From Gonapodya prolifera JEL478 (taxonomy: Eukaryota > Monoblepharomycota > Monoblepharidomycetes > Monoblepharidales > Gonapodyaceae): 64,000 nt of DNA. Position 1 is the first letter of the stretch. Each line of letters opens with the position of its first letter. Of the stretch, positions 1-11,245 are shown piece by piece. The translations under genes were made by a program, and so were the position numbers. Under the pieces are notes generated by a model. It did no database searches and was not told where the DNA came from. It was given only the letters and a program-made list of their open reading frames with translations. Location: NCBI GenBank assembly GCA_001574975.1, contig KQ965743.1, forward strand, positions 495,660 through 559,659, written 5' to 3'.

Positions 1-1005
1 AGAAGTAGATAGACAGCACGCCGATGTCACGCAGAAGCGGGAGAGACAAAGCGAGTGCGTCTATTATGGTTGTCATGTGTTTCAGGCCCCTTGAAGTCCA
101 CGGTATAAAGCATATAACTCAATGTCAGCGGCTTGTCCATGTGCAGTCCACTTACGGAACAATATGAAGCGCTCGTAACACCATGAGAATTCGGATGCCG
201 GTGAAATCAACAGTGCCAGGAATGAGATTCAGAATAGAGAAGAGCGCAACAGCAGCGCTAAACAGCCCCAGCAACGATCCGAAGATGCGACGGAAACCAG
301 AAGCTCCAAGCACAATGAGAAAGTCCAGAATGAAGAAGACCGAAAATCCGTATTCCGCAAGCTCCACAATCCTCAGCCATTTTCCGTACGTGGAATCTTC
401 AGGTTTGGGCACACGCGTGTACGACGCAAGAAACGCTGCGTTGCATACCACAACAAAGACCACCAGCCCCTCGTACACATTGGAATCCACGACAGATTGC
501 AGGAAACGTCGGAACTTCCCGAAAAATGTCGTGGGCGGTGTTTGCTTCGTGTCGTCTTCGACGTCAGTTTGGAAAACCGTGTTCACCGAGGGAGCTTTCG
601 AAGCGGACGTGCCGGCGTTGCCTTCCTTGACACCGATCCAGTCGGCACCAGAGTTCGCCACTTGCTCCTTGTCCGAGCCATCTTCCACTTTCAGGGACAA
701 AATAGCCCCGTCCGCGTGTCCGCCAGCAAAGACGTCGTCCCCAAAGACAGAGACAGTGTTGAATTGGGTTCCGGGAGTCCCGGCGACCGTATCCGGAGAT
801 GAAGAGGCGTGAGAGGCAGTGAGAGGACTTCCCAGACTTCCAAGAGCAGGGCCCGGTTGTCGAACAGTCAACAAATGAGCGCGAACTAGTGGCAAGAGTG
901 AGATTTTTGATTGGGTGGCTCGAATGATGAAGTGCCATGGGCAGACTTACTCTCGGTCCCAGTATCCGCGACCACGTTCTCCTGTCCAGGCGATTCCTCC
1001 TTCAT
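1..1005 (-). CDS. Voltage-gated cation channel, N-terminal part (Cch1/CaV-like), partial
   Basis: Partial gene cut by the left edge. Exons on the minus strand are 951-1005, 156-885 and 1-89 (continuing out of the window); both splice phases agree. The protein starts MKEESPGQ, has about 125 polar residues, and then shows transmembrane segments of an ion-transport domain: a hydrophobic S1 near VYEGLVVFVVV, S2/S3 segments, an S4-like stretch (GIRILMVLRALHIVP) and, after the intron, an S4-S5 linker and S5 start resembling repeat I of calcium and sodium channels (LSLPLLRDIGVLSIY). Fungal Cch1 is a plasma-membrane calcium channel with four such repeats, so most of the gene lies outside. The ATG at 1005 is chosen because the first exon joins exon 2 in frame. 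Cch1 identity is inferred; another four-domain channel is possible. Confidence 0.72.
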
Positions 1006-2365
1006 GAGAAAGTCCCGTCACGGTGTCTACGTTGTGGCGTCCGGAATCGAAAAAGGCCCAGCAGTGTGACCAAGATCACGAATCCCACCGAATATGTTCT
1101 CCAGAAGCTGCCCGACGAGGGGTCGCAGTTCGGAGACCTGTATCGACGTCAATCGAAGTTGGGAAGTGGGAGAAGAGGATGGAACAGTTGAGGATCCCGC
1201 CGCTAATGCTTTGGATGGGAACACCTCACAGATAGTGGAGTCCTCAAAGACCGGACTTTGCTTCGCGAGAGAGACAATCGAGATGAATTTTTCCCAGCGC
1301 TCGATTGTCCCCTCTCGTGTTTTGCGCAAAAGACTTGGGCGCGGGGTGCGAGTGGCTGAAAAACTGTTCCCGGAACGGTGGTGAAGATTAGGTTTCATTT
1401 GGCCCCCATTTCATAGATTACAGTTTAATATATTTAATCCCCGAATCCTTTCCCTCTCCTCACTATCATCATCGTAACGGTTCTCACAACAGAACACTCT
1501 GCGTTTTCGTCGTTTCCGCCGCCTCCGGGATTTCCCTTTTCTGCGAGGTATGACTACCCTTGTCAACCAAAGTCTGTTTTCACTGTCTCGGCCCTTTCTT
1601 GACATAGAGGCCAGTCGAAATGTGAGCACCAGAGTTTGCAAATCTGGAGTATTTTGAGTGCTTCTGCTGAAACACATCGCGATGACCGATCTTGTGTACA
1701 TAATCTGCTGCCCAAGTCACTGCGTCAGCGGCATTTTGGTCTTTGTCTTAAGGAGAGGGCAAACATCTCTGCAATGCACGAATTGGATTATGGGGGGAAA
1801 CAGAGCTCAGGGGCGGGAACTTTCTCTATTTAGGTTCGGCCATGTGTGGTCTGTTGTCACTGGTATGCCTTGTGCTTCTAATGTGTACAACAAAGCAATG
1901 CGTAGGATCTCGTATTGCACAAGTCATCCGGCGTTGGTGCCTCTCTGTGAGCGGCAGCGGTGTGTTTTTGTGTTCCTGCGGACATTGCGTGTTTGGGGGG
2001 CACCTGACTCCACGTCGTCATGTCATAGCCCCGATTGCATACCCGGATTGGGGTAGATGGTTTCACTGCTATCGACTTCAGAGATGTTGACGAAGATATC
2101 GATTGATTTTGCTGTCAGCACGTGAGCGACATTGACCGCAGCAAATGAGCGGGAAAACCCCTAGTTGTCGGCTGATGCGAGTTTCGCGAGTCCGAACCCA
2201 AGCCACACCTGATACTCTGCACTCCCCCCTTCCGTTGGCGGTGGACGCTCTGCCGCGCGAGACACGCTCGAGGACACTGCGCGAGATTCCCTGGAATTCC
2301 ACCCGCGAAAGCATCTGGAAATCGCAAGCAGAGCACCCTCTGCCGCTCGGTGATCTGATCGTTTG
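1006..2365. other. Intergenic region between divergent channel and GATA genes
   Basis: About 1.36 kb between the start codons of two divergent genes, so it should hold both promoters. A 123-codon minus-strand ORF (1027-1398) is open but could not be spliced in frame to the channel exons and matches nothing I recognise. No repeat or RNA gene was seen. Confidence 0.5.
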
Positions 2366-4110
2366 ATGCCAAGTACCTGGTCAACAAAGAGCGTCGTTGA
2401 TTGCGACGCATCGCGCAAGATGGAGCCATCGCCGCTTGCCGTGCCTGGAATGGCGAGGCCGGTTGCTGGAGTCGGTACCTTGGACCCTTTGGGTGGTGTT
2501 TTCGCAGGCAGCGCAAGAGACGGCTCGGTCCTGCTGGAGACATTCGATCGCCTCCGTCGAAATTTGGTGTCCCGCCTGCACGAGCTCTTTGCGCTCTCGC
2601 CTGCAGCGCTAGCCCACCCCCAGCTCAGACCGCAAGTAGCTGCCGCACTCAGGCCGGCGCTTCTCGACACGAGACCAGAGTGCTCTGCCGAAGTGCGCCA
2701 GGTTGTGGCCATATTGTGGGGTGTGGGGACTGACTTGTCACACCTCAATGGACCGTCGGGCCCACCACCCATGGCCCTTCCTGACAATTCCACCCAACAC
2801 TCACCCCCCAATGACACCTTCCATGTCGCGGTCGTAGCGGCGCTCACAGACCTGAGAAACCTCCGCAACTCCTTCCTGGCAGCCGCTCTTGGGTTGGCGC
2901 CTCGGCTCCGTCGCAACATCGCATCTGACCCCATGTTCGCCAAAAAATTCTCAACTGCGCTCCAGGTCCTGGCGCAAGATGCTGACCAAATGACACGGGA
3001 AACGGCCGCGAAGCTGTCGAGGAAGATAACGGCTCGCAAACCCGATGGCACCTCCATGGGGCCCGGTCAACAGCCCGCCCAGGACTCCCCGCCTGGCTTT
3101 CTCAACCTGGACGATTTAAATTTTGAAGGAGAGGGCTGGCAGCCCGACACGGAGTTTGGCGAGGTCAAAGCAGAGCATGCCAGAGACGGCGCAAACATCG
3201 ATACCCAAATGGAGATGGACACAGACGACTCCGACTCGGACGAAGAGGAAGACGACGACGACGACCTCGCACCACTCGAACCTTCCCTGTCCAACACATG
3301 GGCTCCCGGCGCTCCCATCTCGTGGTTGGGAATGGGATCGTTACAGCAGCAGCATCACCACTTTGTATCCTCCCTCCCCAAAGAACGGTCCCTCTCACGG
3401 GCCTTCACATTCCCATCCTCCCTCATCGGCCCTCCCCCTCCTGGAGCACTTTCCAACACATCACCGCAAAGCGACGAAGGGTTTGTGTCCCCCCCCCCCC
3501 CCCGCCCCGGCCTATCTTTCCACGTGTCTCCAAGAAACTTAACTCACATCCTGCTTCGACAGGTCCTCATCCACCCACGCCCGCGTCTCTCCCACCGCCG
3601 ACGCCCTGTCGGACCCGCACGCCTCGCGACCCACAACTGCATCATCCAACCAGCGCAAACGGCGCGCGTCCGCATCGTCAGGAACAGGAGCCGTTGTGGA
3701 CGTGGACGCCTTACAAAACTCGCCAGGCACGACGAGGAGATGGTGCAGGGAGTGCGGGACCGTTGCCAGCCCCGAATGGAGAACGGGTGCTAATGGTGCG
3801 ACGTGAGTGGTTCCTCGTCTCTTTGTGTGCGTTTTGAATGCGCTCATCTGTGTCTGTGTATACTGGTCCTTTCAACACACCGTCAAACATCTCATTCACG
3901 CTGCTCCACCGCCCATATTCTGGTCCACAAAGCTTATGCAACGCATGCGGGCTAAGGTTTCGTCGACGAGCCGCCGCCGCCGCTGCCACCGCCAACGGAG
4001 ACAGCAAGGATGGGCCCAGTGCAAGCGGCGACGTTGGAGGCGGTGCGATGCGCGGATGGGGGCGGGGTCGGGGTGCGCGGTCGGGTGTAGGAACAGTAAC
4101 AGGAACGTAA
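2366..4110 (+). CDS. GATA-type zinc-finger transcription factor
   Basis: Three exons, 2366-3480, 3563-3802 and 3933-4110, give about 510 aa. The C-terminal finger is CRECGTVASPEWRTGAN followed by GATLCNACGLRFRRR, a C-x2-C-x17-C-x2-C GATA finger whose last two cysteines lie in exon 3; the intron falls inside the finger. The family binds GATA-core DNA sites in the nucleus. The rest is low-complexity: an N-terminal helical part rich in Leu/Ala/Arg (about residues 40-220), an acidic run (DSDSDEEEDDDDD) and a basic patch (NQRKRRAS) before the finger. The ATG at 2366 gives the longest form; ATG 2420 (MEPSPLAV) is an equally good start. The first intron carries a long C tract. The regulon cannot be told from sequence. 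Confidence 0.8.
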
Positions 4111-4396
4111 GGGTGCGGAATTCGGAGGGGGATTGTATCTCGCGGGTTTTGAGATGGGATGAGTACGGCGGGATGGGGCGGAGTTCTTTGTTAAATGGAG
4201 TTTGAAGGCGGGGTTCCATCATTTCGATACGGTACTTGCAAATATGCGTCATTTGGACTTTTGTTAAGGGTTGCATCCACCAACGTTCTAAAATGTAAAA
4301 ATTTAATGTTGTGCATCGCGTGGACGGAGGTCCTCTCATCACGTGCGACTGTGCCTTTGGCGGGCACCCTTCGTTCTCGATCGACCACCCATCCCA
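4111..4396. other. Intergenic gap upstream of the methionine synthase reductase gene
   Basis: A 286-bp spacer between two same-strand genes. It probably contains the 3' end of the GATA transcript and the promoter of the reductase gene. No coding or repeat signal was seen. Confidence 0.5.
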
Positions 4397-6853
4397 ATGG
4401 ATCAGTCAAGTGCGGCCCCACAGGCTGATGCCAACGGAGCGTCTCTTGCAAAATCTCTTGTCATTCTCTATGCCAGCCAGACGGGAAACGCGGAATTCAT
4501 CGCGAGACATATCAACACGGAGGCCGTGGAACGAGGGTACTCGTCCAACGTTTTCGTCTGCGACGATTACGGAAAGGTACTGTGTGCGACTGTAGGATCT
4601 ACCCCGTGTGCCGCTAACGTGTCGGTTTCTCGCCAGGTGGACTTTTCTTTACCATCGATCGTCGTTATCGTTGCATCAACCACTGGCGATGGCGATCCGC
4701 CCGATAATTCCACAAAATTCTGGCGATTTATACGAAGAGAGAAGCCGGACAAAACTCCGCTCGCGGGAAAACGCTACGCGGTGCTAGGGTTGGGTGATAC
4801 AAACTACTCCCAGTTCGCGAATGCCTCGAAGCGGTTTGATAAGCAGCTGCAGAATCTCGGAGCAGTTTGCTTTCATAGAGGGTTTGCGGATGACGCTACG
4901 GGATTGGAGGCGGTGGTTGATCCTTGGATCGCGAAGCTGTGGGATCTGCTGCCCGATTTGCTGGAGTTGAGTGACAAGGTTCGCGCGGCAAAGTTCAAAG
5001 CAGCTTCCAAGTCTGCCATTTCTTCATTGCGTGGTACTGTGAATGGGAAGAGCACGGCAGCTGATGAGACCACGAAGCAACCACCCGCTGCAGAAGTACC
5101 TTCAACGACTGCCACCAAGCCAGTCATTACAACGTCCGACTCCGTTTCGACTGTTAAAGTCACTTCAGAGACGTTGTGGAGCCCCGCACCGCTTGAGCTC
5201 GACCTCTCGGTTCTCTCATCCCTTCACACCTTGTCCAATGTCACCAAACTTCCGGTGACTTCTCTGAAGATATCTGCGACCGGAGTTCGTCATCCTCCTC
5301 GAAGTTTGTGGGATCTTTGCGGTGTCCCCAGTGGTGCCCCGCCAGTCTCGGACCCGTTCTCGTTCTCCCCTGCGCGACCCTACCCTGCTGTCGTGACTGC
5401 ACGGAGAACTCTGACGAAAACGTCCGCAATCAGTCGGGTTATCGAGCTTACACTCTCCATCGCAACACTGGGCTGGAAGTACCGTCCTGGTGACGCGGTT
5501 GGCGCGTTGGCACCAAATCCGACACCACTTGTGGATGGACTTCTCGCAAAGCTTGGGCTTGATGGGGACGGGGAGATCTCCGTTGAGGGCGAGGCGGCCG
5601 CGGGGTTAAGTGTGGGTAGCCTCCTTCCTCCCTTGATGACATGGCGCGAGCTGTTCACTTGGGGACCGGACCTTCTGGCAGCTCCCAAAAAGGGCCTGTT
5701 GCGGGTGCTGGCGGAATCCTGCTCGGATCCCGGAGAGAAGCGAGAAGCATTATTTCTTTGCAGCAAAGAAGGTGATGTTGAATATCTGGCGGAGAGTTCT
5801 TGGACATCGTTAACCGTGGCGACTTGTAGGAGCTTCTTCGTACCGTGCCCTTCCCGCTCTTCAACCAACCCTCCTCGATCTTCTATGTCGGTTCCCCTCA
5901 GCCCAACCTGAACCGTTTCGTCTTCTCGGTCAACTCCCGCATCTTGTCCCACGATTTTACAGTGTTGCGAGCTTTCATCCGAACGGTACCGAAGTGAAAA
6001 TTGCTTTCGGTGTGGTGGAATACGAATTGCGTGGAAGCAAGCGCAAAGGACTTGCAACCGGGTTCTTGGAAGAAGCGACAAACGGGCAAGGAGCGGAATC
6101 TGCAATAGTAATTCCGGTTTTTCCTCGACCTTCTAACAGCTTTGTTGCCCCAGACCCATCGGTACCCGTTCTCATGGTTTCTGCTGGCACAGGTATCACA
6201 CCCTTTATTTCGTTTGTTGAAGAACGGACACTTGTACCTGAAAAATCCCGAGGGACTGGTTGGCTTGTGTACGGCTGTCGCTGGCGCGAGGTGGATGATC
6301 TCTACGCAGATACACGACAACGCTCTCTTGCGGGAGGCGTCTTGACCCGGACCGATGTTGTGTACTCAAGGGAGACACAAGAAGGATCAGGGAGTATTGT
6401 CAAATATGTACAGCACTTGCTTAGAAGGGAAGGAATGGATGTTTGGAAGTTCGTTGTCGGCGGTGGGACCGTTTGCATTTGCGGGTACGTTTACGAAGCC
6501 CATCTAATTACCTACTTACACTAATTTATTTGTTTTGAAACAGTGACCTTCACACGATGGCGAAGGAGGTTCATGCGGCACTCGTAGATATTGCTCTGCA
6601 GTACGCGACCGAGGGAGAGCTCAAAGGAGGCATGGACGGACAACCAGAACTCATCGATGCATCCCCCAATGCGAGCCGCAATGGATCTATAGCTGGACAG
6701 CAGGTGGCCGGATCAGAGGGAGAGGCCGGTTCGGGGCCGGTTGGTGACATTAAAGTTGGTGGGACATCCCCTGAAGCGAAGAAAGCTCTTGTGGAGCAAT
6801 TTTGGAAAGACTTAACAGTGAAAGGCAGATACCTAAAGGACATATGGCTGTGA
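4397..6853 (+). CDS. MTRR: Methionine synthase reductase (diflavin reductase)
   Basis: Exons 4397-4576, 4637-5771, 5830-6484 and 6544-6853 give 759 aa. The order is N-terminal FMN/flavodoxin domain (LYASQTGNAEFIA, then STTGDGDPPDNS and LGLGDTNYSQF), a linker, the FAD-binding connecting domain (LPHLVPRFYSVAS) and the NADPH domain (SAGTGITPFISF, VYGCRWRE). Two traits separate it from P450 reductase and Ndor1/Tah18: the flavodoxin domain ends FADDATGLEAVVDPWIA, as in MTRR, and the C-terminus is GRYLKDIWL, close to the human MTRR end. The family reactivates cobalamin-dependent methionine synthase with NADPH electrons. The 58-nt intron at 5772-5829 mimics a frameshift if read through. The next gene starts only 58 bp downstream. 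Confidence 0.88.
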
Positions 6854-6911
6854 CCTTTACATTAGAAAAATAGAGCACAACACTGACAGTAATGAGTGTT
6901 TCTGCGCATCG

Positions 6912-8148
6912 ATGGCACCAAAACGACCTCCACCAGAAATATCGCGCGCAGAGGCGGACGATGATTATATGTCTGATACATTCCTGTTACCCGACTCAAG
7001 CGCTAAAGATCCATTGCCATACTCAAAGAAGCGAAGACTAGATATCCAAAGCGGGATCGAGAAGGGAAAGGTCATCTCACCGGCGATCAAAGAGATAGAG
7101 GGTAGGGAGCGTGGATTAAATGAGGGCATTTCAGAGGGGAATCTTGGGTTCAAGATGCTCCAAAGGATGGGATGGTCTCAAGGCAACGCGTTGGGAAAGG
7201 CACGAGGAGGAGATCAAAAGGAAGAGGACACACCAGATCATCTCGAAGCATTTGGAGACATCGGCGGCAAGAATGGTCTCAATGTCAGAGAAAGAGAAGC
7301 TTCAATGGACAGTCTCTCTACGCAATCTCCCCTCGCTATTAGGGAACTCAAACAACATTTGCATTCATCGTCCCAATTGAAAAAGGCGGAGTTTGTCAAG
7401 CTCCCCAAGACTACGGCTGATGGCCGCCTTGTGGAGCCACTCCCAATCAATATCCGTCAGGGCCGCACAGGTCTTGGAATAGCTGCACCTCTGCCTCCCG
7501 GGGAAGCCAATCGTCTCGCAAAGGAGCGCCGTGCTCGTGATACAGAGGCTCAACTCACAGAAAAGGGAACCGTGTTCCAAGACGTCATCAGGAACAGGGA
7601 GAAGGAAAAGAGGGAGCGGAAAGACGTTGAGATGGCCAGAAGAATTATTAGGGATATGGATGAGCGAGAGGTTTGTCATCAAGCAAATCAACAAGTTGCA
7701 GTGCTTACTCCTTCTGGACAGGGCCGCGCCGCTACACCCTACTGGCCTGAGGATACAGAACCAGTGGAAAACTCAAAACTTCCTTCAGAAACCCTCCCTA
7801 ACATGCCAGAGTCGGGAGAGGGACTTGCGAATGAAGTTGTAGAGGTGGAGCCGTCGGAGAATGGTGAAGACGACGCTGACGTTGATGAGAGTAACGGTTT
7901 CGACGAAGTACACGTAACATTTGAAGATCTGAATGTGAGTGACCGTAACCGTCTGGCTCTTTCTTCGACCAATCGACGTCATGTTTCTTTGTGCTCCACT
8001 ACACTAGCAATCGGAGCAACTCTCAGAACTTCTTGGCTACCTTAGAACCACACACCTGTACTGCTTGTATTGCGGGACACGGTTTGACTCAGCCGAAGAA
8101 ATGGGGGCGGAATGTCCGGGTGAGTCGAGGGATGACCACGATGACTAG
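6912..8148 (+). CDS. GPATCH11: G-patch domain protein, GPATCH11-like
   Basis: Two exons, 6912-7934 and 8008-8148, encode 387 aa. The G-patch (GNLGFKMLQRMGWSQGNALG, about residues 75-95) is followed by a charged helical region (KEKRERKDVEMARRI) and an acidic stretch. Exon 2 supplies a small C-terminal zinc-binding module with LYCLYCGTRF and MGAECPGE, ending DDHDD, which is the hallmark tail of GPATCH11/CCDC75. Human GPATCH11 is a nuclear protein, also reported at the kinetochore and with splicing factors; G-patches usually bind and stimulate DEAH helicases. It shares the strand and a 58-bp spacer with the reductase gene and converges with the GH16 gene. Confidence 0.85.
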
Positions 8149-8411
8149 TATAAGAGTTCAAAGGGGTGTGACTCGCCCTTTGTGTGTGTATAATACTGAA
8201 TTTTGCGAGTTTTCAATGAGAATACATTCACACGATTCTATTTTCCAAAGGGGATGCAGTTAACAAAACGAATTGATGTTTACATATCATGAATACAACT
8301 TCACGTTGATAACAAGGGGCGACAATAATTTGAGCCTTAGAAATCATAATAGAGATGCCTGAAGGCACAAAATGTCCCAACAAACCCTTCCCTGTCGTCA
8401 TTCCCTCATCC

Positions 8412-10337
8412 TCATCTCCGTCCGCCCACGAGCCCTTCCCTCTCTTCTCCCCTGCCTCCAATGCTCGGGCGGCCGCCCATACTCGTCCTCCCTACATCGC
8501 TCGGTCTTCCGTCCACATCCACACTGGTCATACTGTCTCGGCTTGGTCTGCCAATTGCAAAATGCTCGTCAGCATCTCGCAGGCCGATCTCATCTTCGAC
8601 CAATGGTGCACCCCATCTGTTCGGCGCAGGATCTAGAGACGCAATCGTCTGAGCCCATCTTCGCTGCGACGCGGTCCGGGCGGGTTGGTAACGACGAGAT
8701 CGCCGACGTCGGTATATAAGGGCACCCGCGACGAGGACAATGAGAGCAAGGGCACCCCCAGCGATGCCAATCACGGCGGGAAGGCTGAGTCCCGCGATGA
8801 CGCCGTTCGAAGCCGTGGCGTTCTGCTGATCGATTGCTGCATTCAGAGAGCCCGGATCCGCAGTCGCTGTCGCAGTCCGGGTCACAACAGGGGCACCAGT
8901 CACGAGGCCGATACCTGCAGCACCTGTCGCAGCAGCGGCTGTGGTGTAGGGGACGTAAGAGCCGGCAGCTTCGGCGGGCTAGGTACACAGGTAGGTGAGA
9001 GGCTGAGAAGCAACACGGGTGTTGTGGGGGACTCTTACCGAAGTCGGAGCAAACCACCAAGTTCCATTGATCGGAACAGTGCGGACTCCGTTGGCAAGCG
9101 AAGTTGTGCGACGGGGAAGTGCAGTGCCAGAGAGAGTCATGGTAGGAGCGGTCCAGTTACCTGGGCTATCGTAGCACACAATCTGGAATTGTTTGACGTG
9201 AACCTCGTAGTTGGGGTTGGGGTTGATAGACCAGTCAGTGGCACCACTGATGGGACGAGAACGCAGTAGACAAGAGTGCTTAGGCGTGTTCTTTGGTTTG
9301 GGGTGATGTAGAGTGACTCACCCAGCCCATTCTACTGTTCCCGGCGCCTGCTGCCCCGCATCCCAGATGTTGAACAACACCGCCCCCAATCTGTCTGGGT
9401 AGTCGGCATCCCCCGTGTCACTCCTCAGCACCTGCCGAACCTGAACACCGTCCACAAACCACCGAATGTAGTCATGTGTTCGCTCCATCGAAAACGTGTG
9501 GTATTGGTCATGGTAGTCTGAACCTCCTGATGCCGTGAAACTAGCACCGTTCCCGTAATGCTGTGACGCTGCAGGCGCCCCAGTTGGGTAGTTGAGCTTT
9601 CCCAGGCCGAACCAGTTGGTCTGGTAAATGTTGGTTGACTGGCCCGTCCACTCCTGGTCCAGTTCGTCGCCAGGCGAGGCGCTTGGGGTGTAAGAGTCCA
9701 CAATGAAGGCAGACACGACGCCGGGGCCTTTGGCGACTTTCATGGTTGCAGAGACACGTCCGTAATGGAACCATCGAGAGAAAGCAACGATGACGTTGAG
9801 ACCTGTTGGGTGAAGTTCGGAAGTGAACAGAGCGCTTTAGTATGTTTGATGACACTACTTCATTCCGCGGATCGATCCTCGATCCTCAATTAAACCAACC
9901 TTCTTGCTTTCCTGTGGTAGCTGAAATTCCGTTTCCGAGGAGCTTCAGGACAAGTTCGTTGTTTGTGATGTTCGCGTTCGGGAAGTCCTCCATAATCCAC
10001 ACTTGGCGGTCCGGCAAGTTAAACCAATCCTGCCAGTTTACTGTAGGTGGCAAGATCCAAAATGAATTGAGATTGATGAAGGGTTGATGAACATTTGCGG
10101 GCGGATCAACGAGCGAACAGCCGCTCATGACTCACTCAATTTGGAGGGATCGTCAAAGTTCTCCGTGTAGTTAGCGCAAGGTGGCTTAATGTCATCTCCG
10201 TAGATTGTTTGGTGATTGAGTGGTTTTCGATTCGCCTGTTGTTGTTGCTGTCCGACCACCGTTGATGTGAAGAGGGCGACGAGGAGAGCGATGATTCCAA
10301 GCGTGAGGCCCACAGAGGAGGATGCATAGAGGCGCAT
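8412..10337 (-). CDS. GH16 Crh-type cell-wall transglycosylase, membrane-anchored
   Basis: Five exons on the minus strand: 10136-10337, 9900-10040, 9322-9802, 9039-9246 and 8412-8978, 532 aa. A signal peptide (MRLYASSSVGLTLGIIALLV...) ends before a Gln run. The GH16 core carries the catalytic box GDELDQEW (nucleophile Glu, assisting Asp, acid/base Glu). The strands around YFVDGV-like IRWFVDGVQVRQV and the NIWDAG region fit Crh proteins, which link chitin to beta-glucan in the wall. After a Thr/Ala-rich linker there is one transmembrane helix (VIGIAGGALALIVLVAGALI) and an Arg-rich stop-transfer followed by about 100 cytosolic residues; Crh proteins more often end in a GPI signal. An upstream in-frame ATG at 10391 is possible but would bury the signal peptide. 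Confidence 0.85.
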
Positions 10338-11149
10338 CGATGTAGTCGTGGGTGTTTTGCGTTGTCGTCGTGGTTGAATCCGGTCGCTCATTTGGTTGCG
10401 GTATGATGGCGCGAACGAGATACTGAGTAGTTTCAAGATCCTTGAGCGCTCTGATGATAGAACCGAGTGTCGAAGAAGCCTTCCAGAAGATTGCCAAGGA
10501 AGGAGATGGAGAAGAGAAGGGTGAAGTCGGGAGAATAATGCTGAAGGTTGAAGCCCGAAGCCCAAGCAGTGCCAGCGAACTCCTTCCGTCCGTTATGGAT
10601 TGTGAATGGGGTATTTGCCTCTGGCTGTTGTCGTCCTCAGCTTAAAACTGACGGCTTTCACGTAAAAAGGTGGAAGAAATCTAATAAAGTGGTCGCTTCA
10701 GACCAGTCTGTCAAGTCACCGCCACGGTAAGGCTTGGCTGCCTCAGTCGGGAAGCCCCGCCTCATTTGCTTCAAACATTAGAGCATCAAGAGAGCATAAC
10801 ACGAATGATGGAAAGGTGTTCTGCCTCAAGAATCTCTCTCAATTCATTTTGGATCTTGAAACATACAATGTTCGCACGACACGAATACCTTATTTCTCAT
10901 AATGGTATCACAGTTCCCCTCCAACTCCAACTCCTCCCCCCTGTTCTTCTCTGACCGGTATCTTTCTATCTGTCCAATTCCTTGGCGACTTCTGTTATCC
11001 AGACTCAAATTGTGTCAATATTGCCTCCATCCAGAGACCCAGTCCCTTGTACAGACTAAGAGCATACTTACGGACTTGTGAGATACAGAAAGCTTGTGGC
11101 GAACACCTTCGATTGAAAAGCAAGCGACGTTGTATGTCATTCAGCACTC

Positions 11150-11245
11150 TTGCCAAAATTATGCATCATGACATCAGAGAAGTCAAATGTGCCTCCTCCT
11201 ACAAATGATACCTCCCTCTACAATGAAATTCAGCTAATATACATC
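11150..11245 (+). repeat. Diverged intergenic repeat, copy 1
   Basis: This segment shares an ordered set of words with 12797-12920: TGACATCAGA, then ATACCTC and TCCCTCT, then TGAAAT followed by CAGCTAA. By eye about 70 percent of aligned positions match over roughly 80 bp, with small indels. No coding frame is shared. Function is unknown. Confidence 0.45.

Noticed and set aside
1027-1398. First exon of the channel gene on the minus strand
   Set aside because: No donor in this ORF joins the next exon in frame; the ATG at 1005 gives a consistent model.
2161-3057. 298-codon ORF on the minus strand
   Set aside because: It lies opposite the GATA-factor exon 1, has no domain and reflects the high GC of that exon.
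5772-5829. Apparent frameshift in the methionine synthase reductase gene
   Set aside because: Removing a 58-nt GT..AG segment restores the family alignment (CSKEG to ASSYRAL), so it is an intron and not a mutation.
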